Positions 34,809 through 43,349 of a DNA stretch of 64,000 nucleotides are shown piece after piece. A program made the position numbers and the translations under genes. Source of the DNA: Paraburkholderia solitsugae (GTDB lineage Bacteria > Pseudomonadota > Gammaproteobacteria > Burkholderiales > Burkholderiaceae). The stretch spans positions 1-64,000 of the forward strand of contig NZ_WOEY01000079.1 in assembly GCF_013177695.1 (NCBI RefSeq), in the 5' to 3' direction. Each line of letters begins with the position of its first letter. The stretch's first letter is position 1. The notes below the pieces were generated by a model, which did not search any database, had not been told where the DNA came from, and saw only the letters and a program-made list of their open reading frames with translations.

Positions 34809-35564
34809 TCATTGCGCGTCGACTTCTGCCTCGACCAGTGGCAACGCTCGCATTGCAATCTTCTCCGCCTCTGTGCGCTTGAGCCCGAGCGTTTGTAGAA
34901 GCGTTGCTGCCGTGCGCTCGGCGAAGTGCTCTCCGCTGAAGCCGAGTTCGTCGAGCAGGTCTGCCGCCGGTGCCCCCGGCGCGACAAAATTCAGCTCGGC
35001 CGCAATTGCCGCAAGCACCGTACCGCCCACCGAAAGAAAGCCGATGAAAGGGTCGGCGACAACAAAGCGCTTGGCGGCGATGCCGTTTCCGATATCCCGC
35101 AATAACCGCTGGCCCAGCCCGCGGTTCAGGATGCTCGCCGAAAACCCTTCGCGTATCAGGAAGCGTCCCCATACGGGATCGCGCCGCGCACGCATCAGGG
35201 TGTGGCGCACCGAGACGGCGATCACTTCAGCCGGGTCGGACAGGCCCGCGGTAAGGCGATCGAGCATGTCGGCGAATTCCTCGAACACGTTGTCGACGAG
35301 CGTCGCGTAGACGGCTTCTTTCGACTCGAAGTGGTTATAGAACGAGCCGAAGCCCACATCGGCGGCCTCAGTGATTTCGTTGATCGCCACGCCCTCCATG
35401 CCCTTTTCCGCCATTAGGCGGAGGGCAGCGTCGAGCAGGCGGGCGCGCGTCTCGCGCTTGCGGCGCGCTCCGCGCGGCTCGCGCTCCTCGGGAACAGCGA
35501 CCGGAGAAACGGGGGCCGCACGAGTGGAGCGCTTGGGCGCGGGGCGGTTCAAAGAGTTCGCCAT
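34809..35564 (-). CDS. TetR/AcrR-family regulator (paralogue 2), divergent from the hydroxylase operon
   Basis: 251 residues with the same layout and most of the same sequence as the regulator at 27614-28387: RARLLDAALRLMAEKG, AINEITEAADVGFGSFYNHF, AGLSDPAEVIAVSVRHTLM and RARRDPVWGRFLIREGFS. Differences concentrate in the ligand domain, so the two may sense different intermediates. The ATG at 35564 begins the basic N-terminal tail; the longer frame to 35723 would cover the divergent promoter and is rejected. It probably represses the catabolic operon on its other side, and perhaps cross-talks with the efflux promoter. Confidence 0.9.
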   Translation of the reverse strand: MANSLNRPAPKRSTRAAPVSPVAVPEEREPRGARRKRETRARLLDAALRLMAEKGMEGVAINEITEAADVGFGSFYNHFESKEAVYATLVDNVFEEFADMLDRLTAGLSDPAEVIAVSVRHTLMRARRDPVWGRFLIREGFSASILNRGLGQRLLRDIGNGIAAKRFVVADPFIGFLSVGGTVLAAIAAELNFVAPGAPAADLLDELGFSGEHFAERTAATLLQTLGLKRTEAEKIAMRALPLVEAEVDAQ

Positions 35565-35614
35565 GACGAGTTCCAGTCTTTGCTCATATCCAAGTATAGA
35601 TTGATATGTCTCTA

Positions 35615-35643
35615 TTGACAAAATTATCAGTAATGACTTTAAT
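35615..35643 (+). promoter_or_regulatory. Sigma-70 promoter P2, probably with TetR operator, for the catabolic operon
   Basis: TTGACA at 35615-35620, a 17-base spacer and TTTAAT at 35638-35643, about 55 bases before the hydroxylase start. The surrounding 36 bases (35614-35649) match the P1 block at 30 positions, including the TGACA and TGTCA ends, which strongly suggests a shared operator. Confidence 0.65.
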
Positions 35644-35697
35644 GTCACTAAGGCGCATGGTTGACGCCCGACAAACAAATAGACAGATGGAGTGACA

Positions 35698-37389
35698 GTG
35701 GAGAGAGGAGCAATAAACACCACCGGGCCGTCCGGCCTGCAGGACCCGGTTCAGCCGTCGACGCGTGACCTGCCCGAGGCAGTAGAGGTGCTGATAGTCG
35801 GGTGTGGCCCAGTCGGTGCGGCGACTGCCAATCTGCTGGCACGGCACGGTGTGAACGTGATGGTTGTAGACAAGTCGCGTGAAGTATTCATGGCGCCCCG
35901 TGCAATCGCACTGGATAACGAGGCGCTGCGCATCCTTCAGCTTGCGGGCGTCGGCGAGCGCGATTTCGAGACGATCGCCATACCGTACGTGCGAATGAGG
36001 TCGCCCATGCTGGGCCTGTTCGGCAGCGTGAATTCGCTGGGCAGCCTGGATGGCCATCCGAAGCTCGTCACGTTCTACCAGCCAGATCTCGAGCGGTGCC
36101 TGCGCGCCCGGCTCGAGACATATGACTGTGCGCATATTGCGCTGGGTGTCAGCCTGAACGGCTTCACGGAGGAACGGGACCATGTGCTCGCGTCGCTGGA
36201 CCTCGGGCACGGGCGCACTCATCGGGTCCGGGCCCGCTATCTGATCGGCGCGGACGGGGCGAGTTCGCTGGTGAGGCAGCTCATCGGCCAGGAATTCAAA
36301 GGTAAGACGTTCGCCGAGGACTGGTTGATCGTCGATGCCCGCTACGTACCACGTCCGATCGATCACATCGAATTCATTTGCGATCACCGTCGGCCAATCC
36401 CGCATATGGTCGCGCCTGGCCACCGTGAACGCTGGGAATTCATGCTGCAGCCTGGCGAGCGACGCGAGGAAATGGAATCCGAGACACGCATCCGGGAGTT
36501 GCTCTCGCCATGGGGCAAGGTCGAAGAGATGATCATCGAGCGCAAGGCCGTGTATCGCTTCCATGCGCGCACCGTCGATGCATTCAGCAAGGGGCGGGTG
36601 TTCCTCGCGGGCGACGCGGCCCATATCACGCCTCCATTCGTCGGGCAGGGGCTGGTAGCAGGCCTTCGGGACGCCGCCAATCTTTGCTGGAAATTGGCAT
36701 GGGTGGTACACGGACGTGCCGACCCAAGGATTCTCGATACCTATGACGAGGAGCGGCGCCCCCATGCAAAGGCAATGATCAACCTCGCAAAATTCATGAG
36801 TAGGCTCGTCATGCCGCGAAGTGGCGCAGTTGCGCTGTTGACTCATGGGTTGATGCGCCTTGCGGGACTCGTGCCGCGCCTGCGCGCGCAATTTGAGGAA
36901 CTGCAGATCAAGCCGAAGAACGCATTTCGCAGTGGACTGTTCGTCAAGGGCCGCTCGTCGACCAAGCTTGTTCGTGGCGCGGTCATCGCGCAAGGCTGGG
37001 TGAGAGGCTCCGATGGCACCACGTGTCTGAGCGATGACGTGCTCGGGCAGGGTCTCACGCTGATCGGGTTTGGCGTGGATGCGGCGGCGGTGCTAGAGGA
37101 CGCGACGGCCGCAGCGTTTGCGCGTGCCGGGGGGCGCGTTGTCCAGATTACCCATCGGGGGCAACGGCTGCATATTGCCCCGCTCGACAGTTGGGAAGAC
37201 CTTGAAGGCGTATTTCTTCCGGGGCTCGCGCCCGTCGGGTGGGTTGCCGTCGTCCGGCCCGACAAGACGATCGTCCACGACGGTGGGGCCACCGACGTGA
37301 ACCGTATCGTGCGCGAGAGTCTTGCCTTGCTGACGAACCCCGTCGGCGCGCCGGCTATGGAAGCCGAACACGCCATCCGAACCGTTTGA
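35698..37389 (+). CDS. FAD-dependent aromatic hydroxylase, MhpA-like
   Basis: 563 residues. The flavin-binding motif GCGPVGAATANLLARHG is near 35-51, the central DG motif is IGADGASSLVRQL, and the second FAD motif is GRVFLAGDAAHITPP. These define class A flavoprotein monooxygenases such as 3-(3-hydroxyphenyl)propionate hydroxylase, whose C-terminal thioredoxin-like domain is also present (~450-540). Expected to ortho-hydroxylate a phenolic ring to a catechol using NAD(P)H and O2. The GTG at 35698 has GGAG at 5 bases; a GTG at 35692 overlaps that site. First gene of the catabolic operon. Confidence 0.88.
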   Translation: MERGAINTTGPSGLQDPVQPSTRDLPEAVEVLIVGCGPVGAATANLLARHGVNVMVVDKSREVFMAPRAIALDNEALRILQLAGVGERDFETIAIPYVRMRSPMLGLFGSVNSLGSLDGHPKLVTFYQPDLERCLRARLETYDCAHIALGVSLNGFTEERDHVLASLDLGHGRTHRVRARYLIGADGASSLVRQLIGQEFKGKTFAEDWLIVDARYVPRPIDHIEFICDHRRPIPHMVAPGHRERWEFMLQPGERREEMESETRIRELLSPWGKVEEMIIERKAVYRFHARTVDAFSKGRVFLAGDAAHITPPFVGQGLVAGLRDAANLCWKLAWVVHGRADPRILDTYDEERRPHAKAMINLAKFMSRLVMPRSGAVALLTHGLMRLAGLVPRLRAQFEELQIKPKNAFRSGLFVKGRSSTKLVRGAVIAQGWVRGSDGTTCLSDDVLGQGLTLIGFGVDAAAVLEDATAAAFARAGGRVVQITHRGQRLHIAPLDSWEDLEGVFLPGLAPVGWVAVVRPDKTIVHDGGATDVNRIVRESLALLTNPVGAPAMEAEHAIRTV

Positions 37390-37402
37390 TTTCCGTTCTG
37401 CC

Positions 37403-38473
37403 ATGAAACTGACTACTGTACAGCCGTCCCGTCACCCCGATCCCACGACGAAAGCGTCGGCATTGGCCTATTTGATATTCGACCGGCCAGACCTCGTGAA
37501 AGCCGAGCAATTTCTCAATGACTTCGGGCTCCGAACTGTATCGCGAACCGATGCGCTCGTCCTGCTGCGGGGAACGGGTGCTTCGCATTTCTGCTACGTC
37601 GTCCGAAAGGCGCCGAAATCCCGGTTCGTTGGTTTTGGGCTACGGGTCGACAGCAGGGCCGATCTTGATGCGCTTGCAAAAGTGCCTGGCGCCTCTGAGG
37701 TCGAGCGCTCGCCGTTGCCCGGCGGCGGCTATATGGTCCGGTTGACCGACCCTTCGGGCTTTCGCGTCGATGCAATATGGGGCCAGGCGCCAGCTTCGAC
37801 GCTGTCCCATCGGCCGCCATTGCCGTTCAACTCCGTGGATGCGGCCGTCCGGATTAACGGGACGCAGCGACCGCCCGAGTCCGCGCCCGAAGTTATCCGG
37901 CTCGGACATGTCGTGCTCGAACTCGCCGACTATCAGGAAACCTGCGCATGGTATACGCGGCATTTTGGCTTCATCCCGAGCGATGTGCAGGTACTTCCCG
38001 ATGGCTCGCCCGTCGTCGCGTTCATGCGGCTCGATCTCGGCGACAAGCCGGCCGATCACCATACGCTCGCGCTTGCACAAGGCTTTGTGCCCACCTACAG
38101 CCATAGCGCCTACGAAGTCGTCGACGCCGACGCGGTGGGTATGGGCCAGCGCGTCCTGCGCGACAAGGGCTGGACGCACGCGTGGGGAATTGGCCGTCAT
38201 ATCCTGGGCAGCCAGATCTTCGACTACTGGCAGGACCCGTGGGGCGACAAGCATGAGCACTATTGCGACGGCGATCTCTTTACGGCCGATGCTCCGGCGG
38301 GTGTACACGCGGTGAGCCGCGAAGCAATGGCGCAATGGGGACCGACGATGCCGCGCAGCTTCACGAAGCCCAGATTCACGCCGGCAAGCATTGTGGCGCT
38401 CTTTAGAAACCTGCGCCGCAGCCCCGACCTGACGCTGAGCAAGCTGCGGACGCTGGCAAAGCTTTTCGCCTGA
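37403..38473 (+). CDS. VOC-family extradiol-type ring-cleavage dioxygenase
   Basis: 356 residues with two tandem vicinal-oxygen-chelate modules, the architecture of type I extradiol dioxygenases. Likely Fe(II) ligands in the C-terminal module are His in RLGHVVLE, His in DHHTLAL and Glu in the KHEHYCDGD segment. Expected to open the catechol formed by the preceding hydroxylase. A 60-residue C-terminal extension ends in a basic helix. It starts 13 bases after the hydroxylase stop, so it is co-transcribed. A glyoxalase-like isomerase cannot be excluded from sequence alone. Confidence 0.82.
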   Translation: MKLTTVQPSRHPDPTTKASALAYLIFDRPDLVKAEQFLNDFGLRTVSRTDALVLLRGTGASHFCYVVRKAPKSRFVGFGLRVDSRADLDALAKVPGASEVERSPLPGGGYMVRLTDPSGFRVDAIWGQAPASTLSHRPPLPFNSVDAAVRINGTQRPPESAPEVIRLGHVVLELADYQETCAWYTRHFGFIPSDVQVLPDGSPVVAFMRLDLGDKPADHHTLALAQGFVPTYSHSAYEVVDADAVGMGQRVLRDKGWTHAWGIGRHILGSQIFDYWQDPWGDKHEHYCDGDLFTADAPAGVHAVSREAMAQWGPTMPRSFTKPRFTPASIVALFRNLRRSPDLTLSKLRTLAKLFA

Positions 38474-38507
38474 ACCAACCCCTTCCATAGAATCCGGAGA
38501 TCTATAA

Positions 38508-39464
38508 ATGGCACTTCACGTTCTGCATTACAGGCATCATGGTCGCGCCCAGTGGGGCGTCGTCGCTAACGGCGCCATCACGCCGGTTCCCGGCGAGTTC
38601 AAGACGACCGCGGACTTTATCGAAGCCAATCCGGTTGAACGGCTGGCCGAGCTGAGCGAGCCGATGCTTTCCGAATCGGAAGTGCAATGGTTGTCGCCCG
38701 TGACCGCCAATCAGCAGTTCATCTGCCAGGGTGCGAATTACCGCCAACATATGATCGAGTCCGGCATGGACCCGGATGTGAAGAAATTCAACATGATCTT
38801 CACGAAGGCGACGAGCTGCATCGTTCCGGCCAACTCGCCTGTGGTGAAGCCAAACGAGGTGCAGTTCCTCGACTACGAGATCGAACTCGGTCTTGTCCTC
38901 AAACGCGATGTCACGTCCCGCGAAACTGTCACCGACGGGAACCTGCATGACTACATCGCCGGCGCCGTGATCGTCAACGACTACTCCGCGCGCGACATCC
39001 AGATTCCGCAGATGCAGTTCTACAAGGGCAAGAGCTATCGCACATTCGGCCCTGTCGGCCCCTACCTTTGCCTCCTTGAGAAACACGATATTCCGAAGTT
39101 AAGGGAGCTCGTGCTGACGCTGACGGTAAACGGAACCGTGCGCCAGAATGACTCCACTGCGGGTCTGGTCTACGGCCCGGCAGAGACCTTAACGGAGCTT
39201 TCCGGCGTACACGACCTGTGCGCTGGGGACCTGCTCGCCACGGGCACGCCCGCCGGTTGTGCACTGAGTATTCCGTCGCCCGAAAAGCAGCGCGCCGCGG
39301 CGCAACTGCCTGAAGCGGAAAAGTGGCGCTTTTTCCTGAAGATGCAGGAGGAAAGGCCGCAGTACCTGCGAGCGGGCGACGTCGTGGAGGCGCGCATCGC
39401 GAGCCGCGACGGGTCGATCGATCTGGGCGTGCAACGTAACGTCGTCGTGGACGAGGCAGAATGA
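38508..39464 (+). CDS. Fumarylacetoacetate hydrolase (FAH) family protein
   Basis: 318 residues. The FAH core includes FICQGANYRQHM, the metal-binding acidic residues in FLDYEIELGLVL (E-x-E) and VNDYSARDIQ (Asp), KSYRTFGPVGPYL, and DLLATGTPAGCAL. The family hydrolyses C-C bonds of diketo acids or hydrates/decarboxylates ring-fission products, with Mg2+. In this operon it would cut the ring-cleavage product, releasing an acid. There is an unusual insertion (PEKQRAAAQLPEAEKWRFF) near the C-terminus. Its stop overlaps the next start (ATGA). Confidence 0.88.
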   Translation: MALHVLHYRHHGRAQWGVVANGAITPVPGEFKTTADFIEANPVERLAELSEPMLSESEVQWLSPVTANQQFICQGANYRQHMIESGMDPDVKKFNMIFTKATSCIVPANSPVVKPNEVQFLDYEIELGLVLKRDVTSRETVTDGNLHDYIAGAVIVNDYSARDIQIPQMQFYKGKSYRTFGPVGPYLCLLEKHDIPKLRELVLTLTVNGTVRQNDSTAGLVYGPAETLTELSGVHDLCAGDLLATGTPAGCALSIPSPEKQRAAAQLPEAEKWRFFLKMQEERPQYLRAGDVVEARIASRDGSIDLGVQRNVVVDEAE

Positions 39465-41482
39465 AAGGGATCGCAAACATGGCCGATGTCCTTGCCATCG
39501 AGGCGCAAGGGCAGCCAGCGGATCTGCCGTCTAGCACCTACGAGATGATCTGTCGTGGGGCGGCCATCAATCCGTTGGCACCCGCACTTTCGTTTTTTGC
39601 AACCGCCGACGATCACCGGGACGCTGAGTGCTGGACGTATAGTGAACTCGTGCGTGATGTCACGCGAACCGCGAACATGTTTGCCCGTCTGGGAGCGCAG
39701 CGCGACTCGGTTGTCGCATACGTTCTGCCCAACCTCCCTGAAACGCACTTTGTGATCTGGGGTGGGGAAGCCGCCGGGATTGTCTGCGCGATCAATCCGC
39801 TGCTTGAGGGCGAAGCCATCGGCGAACTGCTCAACGCCTCAGGTGCGAGCGTGCTCGTAACCCTGGCGCCGTTTCCCGGAACCGACCTTTGGCAGAAGGT
39901 GCAAGCGGTGCTGCGCAAGGTCCCTTGCCTGCAGCATCTCGTGCTCGTGAATCCGGCCGACCGCATGCCGGGCGAAAAGGGATTCGCGGCCCGGATGCTT
40001 CAACGTGGCGAGTGTTCAAAACTGCATGGGCCTGGCGGCATTCACGGTGCCGTTCCTACACATGTTGGCATCCACGATTTCAGCACTGCCGTCGCGAGGG
40101 AGTCCGGGGTGGCGCTCAGCGGCACGCGTCGAATGAGCATCGATGATGTATCGTCCTTCTTCTGCACGGGCGGCACCACCGGACTGCCGAAGATTGCGAT
40201 TCGACGGCACGGCAACGAGGTGGCCAATGCGTGGAACGCGGCTCAATTCTTCGGCGAAAGCATTGGTCCGGGGAAAACGATTTTTTGCGGACTGCCGCTT
40301 TTCCACGTCAACGCCGTGCTGGTGACAGGTCTGCTGGCGTTCTCGCGTGGTGCCCACGTCGTGCTCGGCACACCACAAGGTTATCGGGGCGAGGGCGTTG
40401 TAAAGCGCTTCTGGGAAATTGTCGAGCATTACCGCATCAACTTCTTCAGCGGTGTCCCGACACTCTACGGATCGCTGCTGGACGTTCCGGTTGGCGAGCA
40501 CGATATCAGCTCGCTCGAGTATGGCCTGTGCGGCGCCGCCCCCATGCCGGTCGAATTACTTCGCACTTTCCAGGATCGTACAGGAATAAGAATCCTTGAG
40601 GGCTACGGCCTCACGGAAGGTACCTGCGTTAGCAGCGTGAACCCTCCGCTTGGCGAGCGCAGGGTCGGTTCGATTGGTCTTCGTCTGCCCGGTCAGGCAA
40701 TGAAAGCAGTAGTGGTCGATGAAAGCGGCCGATATGTACGGGATTGCGTTGCGGATGAGGTCGGCCAGCTGGTTATCTCCGGGCCAAACGTGTTCGTTGG
40801 CTATACCCGGCCGGAGCAGAATAGTGGCATCTGGATGGAAAGTGGTGACGGCGGGCGCTGGCTCAATACCGGAGATCTCGGACGCTGCGACCAGGACGGT
40901 TACTTCTGGCTCACCGGCCGGAAGAAGGAACTGATTATCCGGGGCGGACACAACATCGACCCTGCAGCAATCGAAGAACCACTGCATCGCCATCCCGCAG
41001 TCCAGATTGCCGCAGCTGTAGGGCGCCCCGATATGCACGCGGGCGAGTTGCCGGTCGCCTATGTTCAGCTAAAGCCAGGTACAACCGCAACCGAGGCGGA
41101 ATTGGCCGAGTTTCTGCGTCACGAGATCAACGAGCGCGCCGCGCTGCCAAAGGGGATTCGGATCGTGGATGCGATGCCGCTGACGGGCGTCGGCAAGATC
41201 TTCAAGCCAGCACTGAAACGCCGCGAAACGGCAGACGCCTTACGGTCGGCACTCGTGGAGGCCGGCGTGGAGGATGCAACCGTTAGCCTCATTGATGACA
41301 CCTCGCGCGGGATTTCACTCCACGTCGAACTCGCCGACCCCGCGCTTGAAGCATTGGCGACTTCCGCTCTCGGGCGCTTTCCGTTCGCATTTTCGATCTC
41401 GGCTGCCGCGAGGCCCTCACGGGCAGAGCAACCGGTGGTGATAGACCCGGCAGCGATAGATGCGCGCGGCAGGCCAACGTAA
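39461..41482 (+). CDS. AMP-forming acyl-CoA synthetase
   Basis: 673 residues of the ANL superfamily. The P-loop is CTGGTTGLPKIA (~229-240), the adenylate-binding motif is GYGLTEGT, and YFWLTGRKKELIIRGGHNI is the hinge and gate region. The catalytic Lys would be in GVGKIFKPALK. It activates a carboxylic acid to its CoA thioester via an acyl-AMP. An extra ~90 residues at the C-terminus look unlike other ANL enzymes. The start at 39461 overlaps the FAH stop; a second ATG at 39479 has AAGGGA upstream and is also plausible. Last tightly linked gene of the catabolic operon. Confidence 0.88.
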   Translation: MKGIANMADVLAIEAQGQPADLPSSTYEMICRGAAINPLAPALSFFATADDHRDAECWTYSELVRDVTRTANMFARLGAQRDSVVAYVLPNLPETHFVIWGGEAAGIVCAINPLLEGEAIGELLNASGASVLVTLAPFPGTDLWQKVQAVLRKVPCLQHLVLVNPADRMPGEKGFAARMLQRGECSKLHGPGGIHGAVPTHVGIHDFSTAVARESGVALSGTRRMSIDDVSSFFCTGGTTGLPKIAIRRHGNEVANAWNAAQFFGESIGPGKTIFCGLPLFHVNAVLVTGLLAFSRGAHVVLGTPQGYRGEGVVKRFWEIVEHYRINFFSGVPTLYGSLLDVPVGEHDISSLEYGLCGAAPMPVELLRTFQDRTGIRILEGYGLTEGTCVSSVNPPLGERRVGSIGLRLPGQAMKAVVVDESGRYVRDCVADEVGQLVISGPNVFVGYTRPEQNSGIWMESGDGGRWLNTGDLGRCDQDGYFWLTGRKKELIIRGGHNIDPAAIEEPLHRHPAVQIAAAVGRPDMHAGELPVAYVQLKPGTTATEAELAEFLRHEINERAALPKGIRIVDAMPLTGVGKIFKPALKRRETADALRSALVEAGVEDATVSLIDDTSRGISLHVELADPALEALATSALGRFPFAFSISAAARPSRAEQPVVIDPAAIDARGRPT

Positions 41483-41624
41483 CACGAGCCACAACATCAA
41501 AGGGGCGCGTTCGGTCATGCGCCCGGATTAAAGGTTAATCACCCGTGCGCGCCCCGATGCCGCATTTCAAAATGCCTGACGGTGCTTTGAGGTTAGTACG
41601 TCTAATTTGTTGGAGGAAAAGAGG

Positions 41625-41864
41625 ATGAGTGTTGCATCAGAAAGGTCCTTGCGTTCGCAGGTTGAAAAATGGCTCGGGCCGACTCCTTCGACGCCGGTTC
41701 GGGTTACCCGATTCGGCCGCGCGCGCTCGAATCAGAGACCCTGTGTTCGTATCGAGCTACTGCTACCGACAGGCCCGGTTGGATTCTTTTTCTTCCGGCA
41801 CCGCGACGGCGCGTGGTGCGTGTTCCCGCCTGAGACGGAACGTCTGACGATGCACGCTAACTAG
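41625..41864 (+). CDS. Small hypothetical protein, 79 residues
   Basis: ATG at 41625 with a strong GGAGG ribosome-binding site (the frame opens six codons earlier). Basic, soluble protein: RSLRSQVEKWLGP start, a central RVTRFGRARSNQRPCVRIEL, and an aromatic-rich end GPVGFFFFRHRDGAWCVFPP. It looks like a compact beta-rich domain. Not recognised. It sits between the catabolic operon and the OmpW-family gene on the same strand. Confidence 0.6.
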   Translation: MSVASERSLRSQVEKWLGPTPSTPVRVTRFGRARSNQRPCVRIELLLPTGPVGFFFFRHRDGAWCVFPPETERLTMHAN

Positions 41865-41993
41865 AGTGCAGGTCGATCGAAGGATGCGGCATGGGTAGCC
41901 ATACGAAAGGGAGGAAAACAATCAATTGAGCAGATCCAACGGCAACACCACTGATTCATAAAAATTTCCAGACATTGCGACAGGAGAAGAGAC

Positions 41994-42734
41994 ATGAGGA
42001 ATTACAAACGCGCAATCAGTTCGGTCGGTATGGCGGCTTGCATCTGCTCGGTCGCGCTTATCGACAATGCCAATGCGCAGTCGGCCGGAAGCATAACGCT
42101 GTCGACAGGATGGCTTCACATTGCGCCGCAGGGCGACGCGACGCCACTAACCGTGGAAAGCATTGGCGGCGTAGCGGTGAATCAGCAGCTATCTGGTAGC
42201 GGAGCGCATGCGAGCTCAACGGATACGGTGGGAATTACCACCGAGTACTACGTCACGGACAACATTGGTGTCGCCATGCTTTTTGGACTACCGATGAAGG
42301 TGAATCTGATTGGCGACGGGACGCTACAGAAGTATGGCAACCTCGGCACGACAAGGCCGATGCCGCCCGCCATTGAACTTCGATACCACCTGTTTTCAGC
42401 CGAATCGAAATTCCGTCCGTTCATAGGGCTCGGCGTGAACTATACGTGGTTCACCCAGGTTCGGACAACCAATAGCCAGTTTGTCACTGATAGCCTTGGT
42501 CCAGGCGGCTCGGCACGTGCGACACTCAGTTCATCGTGGAATCCTGTATTCGAGGTCGGGGCAAATTACGCGATTACAAAACACTGGTCGGTCGGAACCT
42601 CTCTCGGCTACGTTCCGGTGAAGACCCACCTGACGTTATACGGGCAGACCGCAACGGGAACGCAGATCGTTTCCAGATCGACGCTCCGACTCAATCCCCT
42701 TAACGTCTTCCTGAACGTTGCCTATACGTTCTAG
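41994..42734 (+). CDS. OmpW-family outer-membrane protein
   Basis: 246 residues with a signal peptide ending ANAQ, then an eight-stranded beta-barrel of the OmpW/AlkL family: STGWLHIAPQGDATP, TTEYYVTDNIGVAMLFGLP, PPAIELRYHLF, FRPFIGLGVNYTWFT and the C-terminal LNVFLNVAYTF ending in Phe. OmpW/AlkL proteins let small hydrophobic molecules pass laterally through the outer membrane. Good AGGAG site. Being next to aromatic and acyl-CoA genes, it is likely the uptake channel for the operon's substrate. Confidence 0.9.
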   Translation: MRNYKRAISSVGMAACICSVALIDNANAQSAGSITLSTGWLHIAPQGDATPLTVESIGGVAVNQQLSGSGAHASSTDTVGITTEYYVTDNIGVAMLFGLPMKVNLIGDGTLQKYGNLGTTRPMPPAIELRYHLFSAESKFRPFIGLGVNYTWFTQVRTTNSQFVTDSLGPGGSARATLSSSWNPVFEVGANYAITKHWSVGTSLGYVPVKTHLTLYGQTATGTQIVSRSTLRLNPLNVFLNVAYTF

Positions 42735-43027
42735 CGCGTACAGGTCCTCAATGCGTCAATCGAGAGGTTTGAACGCTCATTGAAGACATGGACGTTATTT
42801 TTCGCTACCCGGACCTGGCTGCCGGTCTGCGACCTCACGGTCGATTACGACACGTTGCGACACACGTCGCGGCAACAGGGCGCGGCGATTGAAGGCAACT
42901 GCCTGGCCGACGCACTGTACCCCGATCACCCTGGCCGTCAGAAGTCGAAGCTCCCCATAAAGGTCTTCAAGTCTCGTCCCGTTGGCGCCGGTAGTTGTGT
43001 ACGTCAAGCAGTCAAAGGAGATTGGCC

Positions 43028-43231
43028 ATGTATTACGACCACACGAATTCCCAAAATATCGATCACCGAAGCGGCACGAATGACCCGAGCGACGCGGGTT
43101 CGGCGTCGAACGATGTCGTCGAGGTGATTAATCCTACTCTGGCAAGGAATTGGGCATGGGCGCACCATAGCGACTTATACGACTGGATGGACTGGCATAG
43201 TCCGTTTCCCGCATCAGGCCCGTCGGAGTGA
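43028..43231 (+). CDS. Small hypothetical acidic protein, 67 residues
   Basis: ATG at 43028 with AAAGGAG eight bases upstream. Polar, Asp/Asn/Ser-rich N-terminal half and a Trp-rich C-terminal part (RNWAWAHHSDLYDWMDWHSPFP) containing five Trp residues. No signal peptide. No family recognised. It lies between the OmpW and crotonase genes on the same strand, so it is possibly part of the same regulon. The start signal supports expression. Confidence 0.5.
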   Translation: MYYDHTNSQNIDHRSGTNDPSDAGSASNDVVEVINPTLARNWAWAHHSDLYDWMDWHSPFPASGPSE

Positions 43232-43349
43232 CCACGGTATGGCGGCGCAAGCTATCGGCGATTGAGGGAACTCAAATCGCGTCAGTCGTCCATTGTCTAC
43301 TAACTGGAAAAATCGCCGCAGACTCACGGCAGACTTCGCGAGGCTTTTC

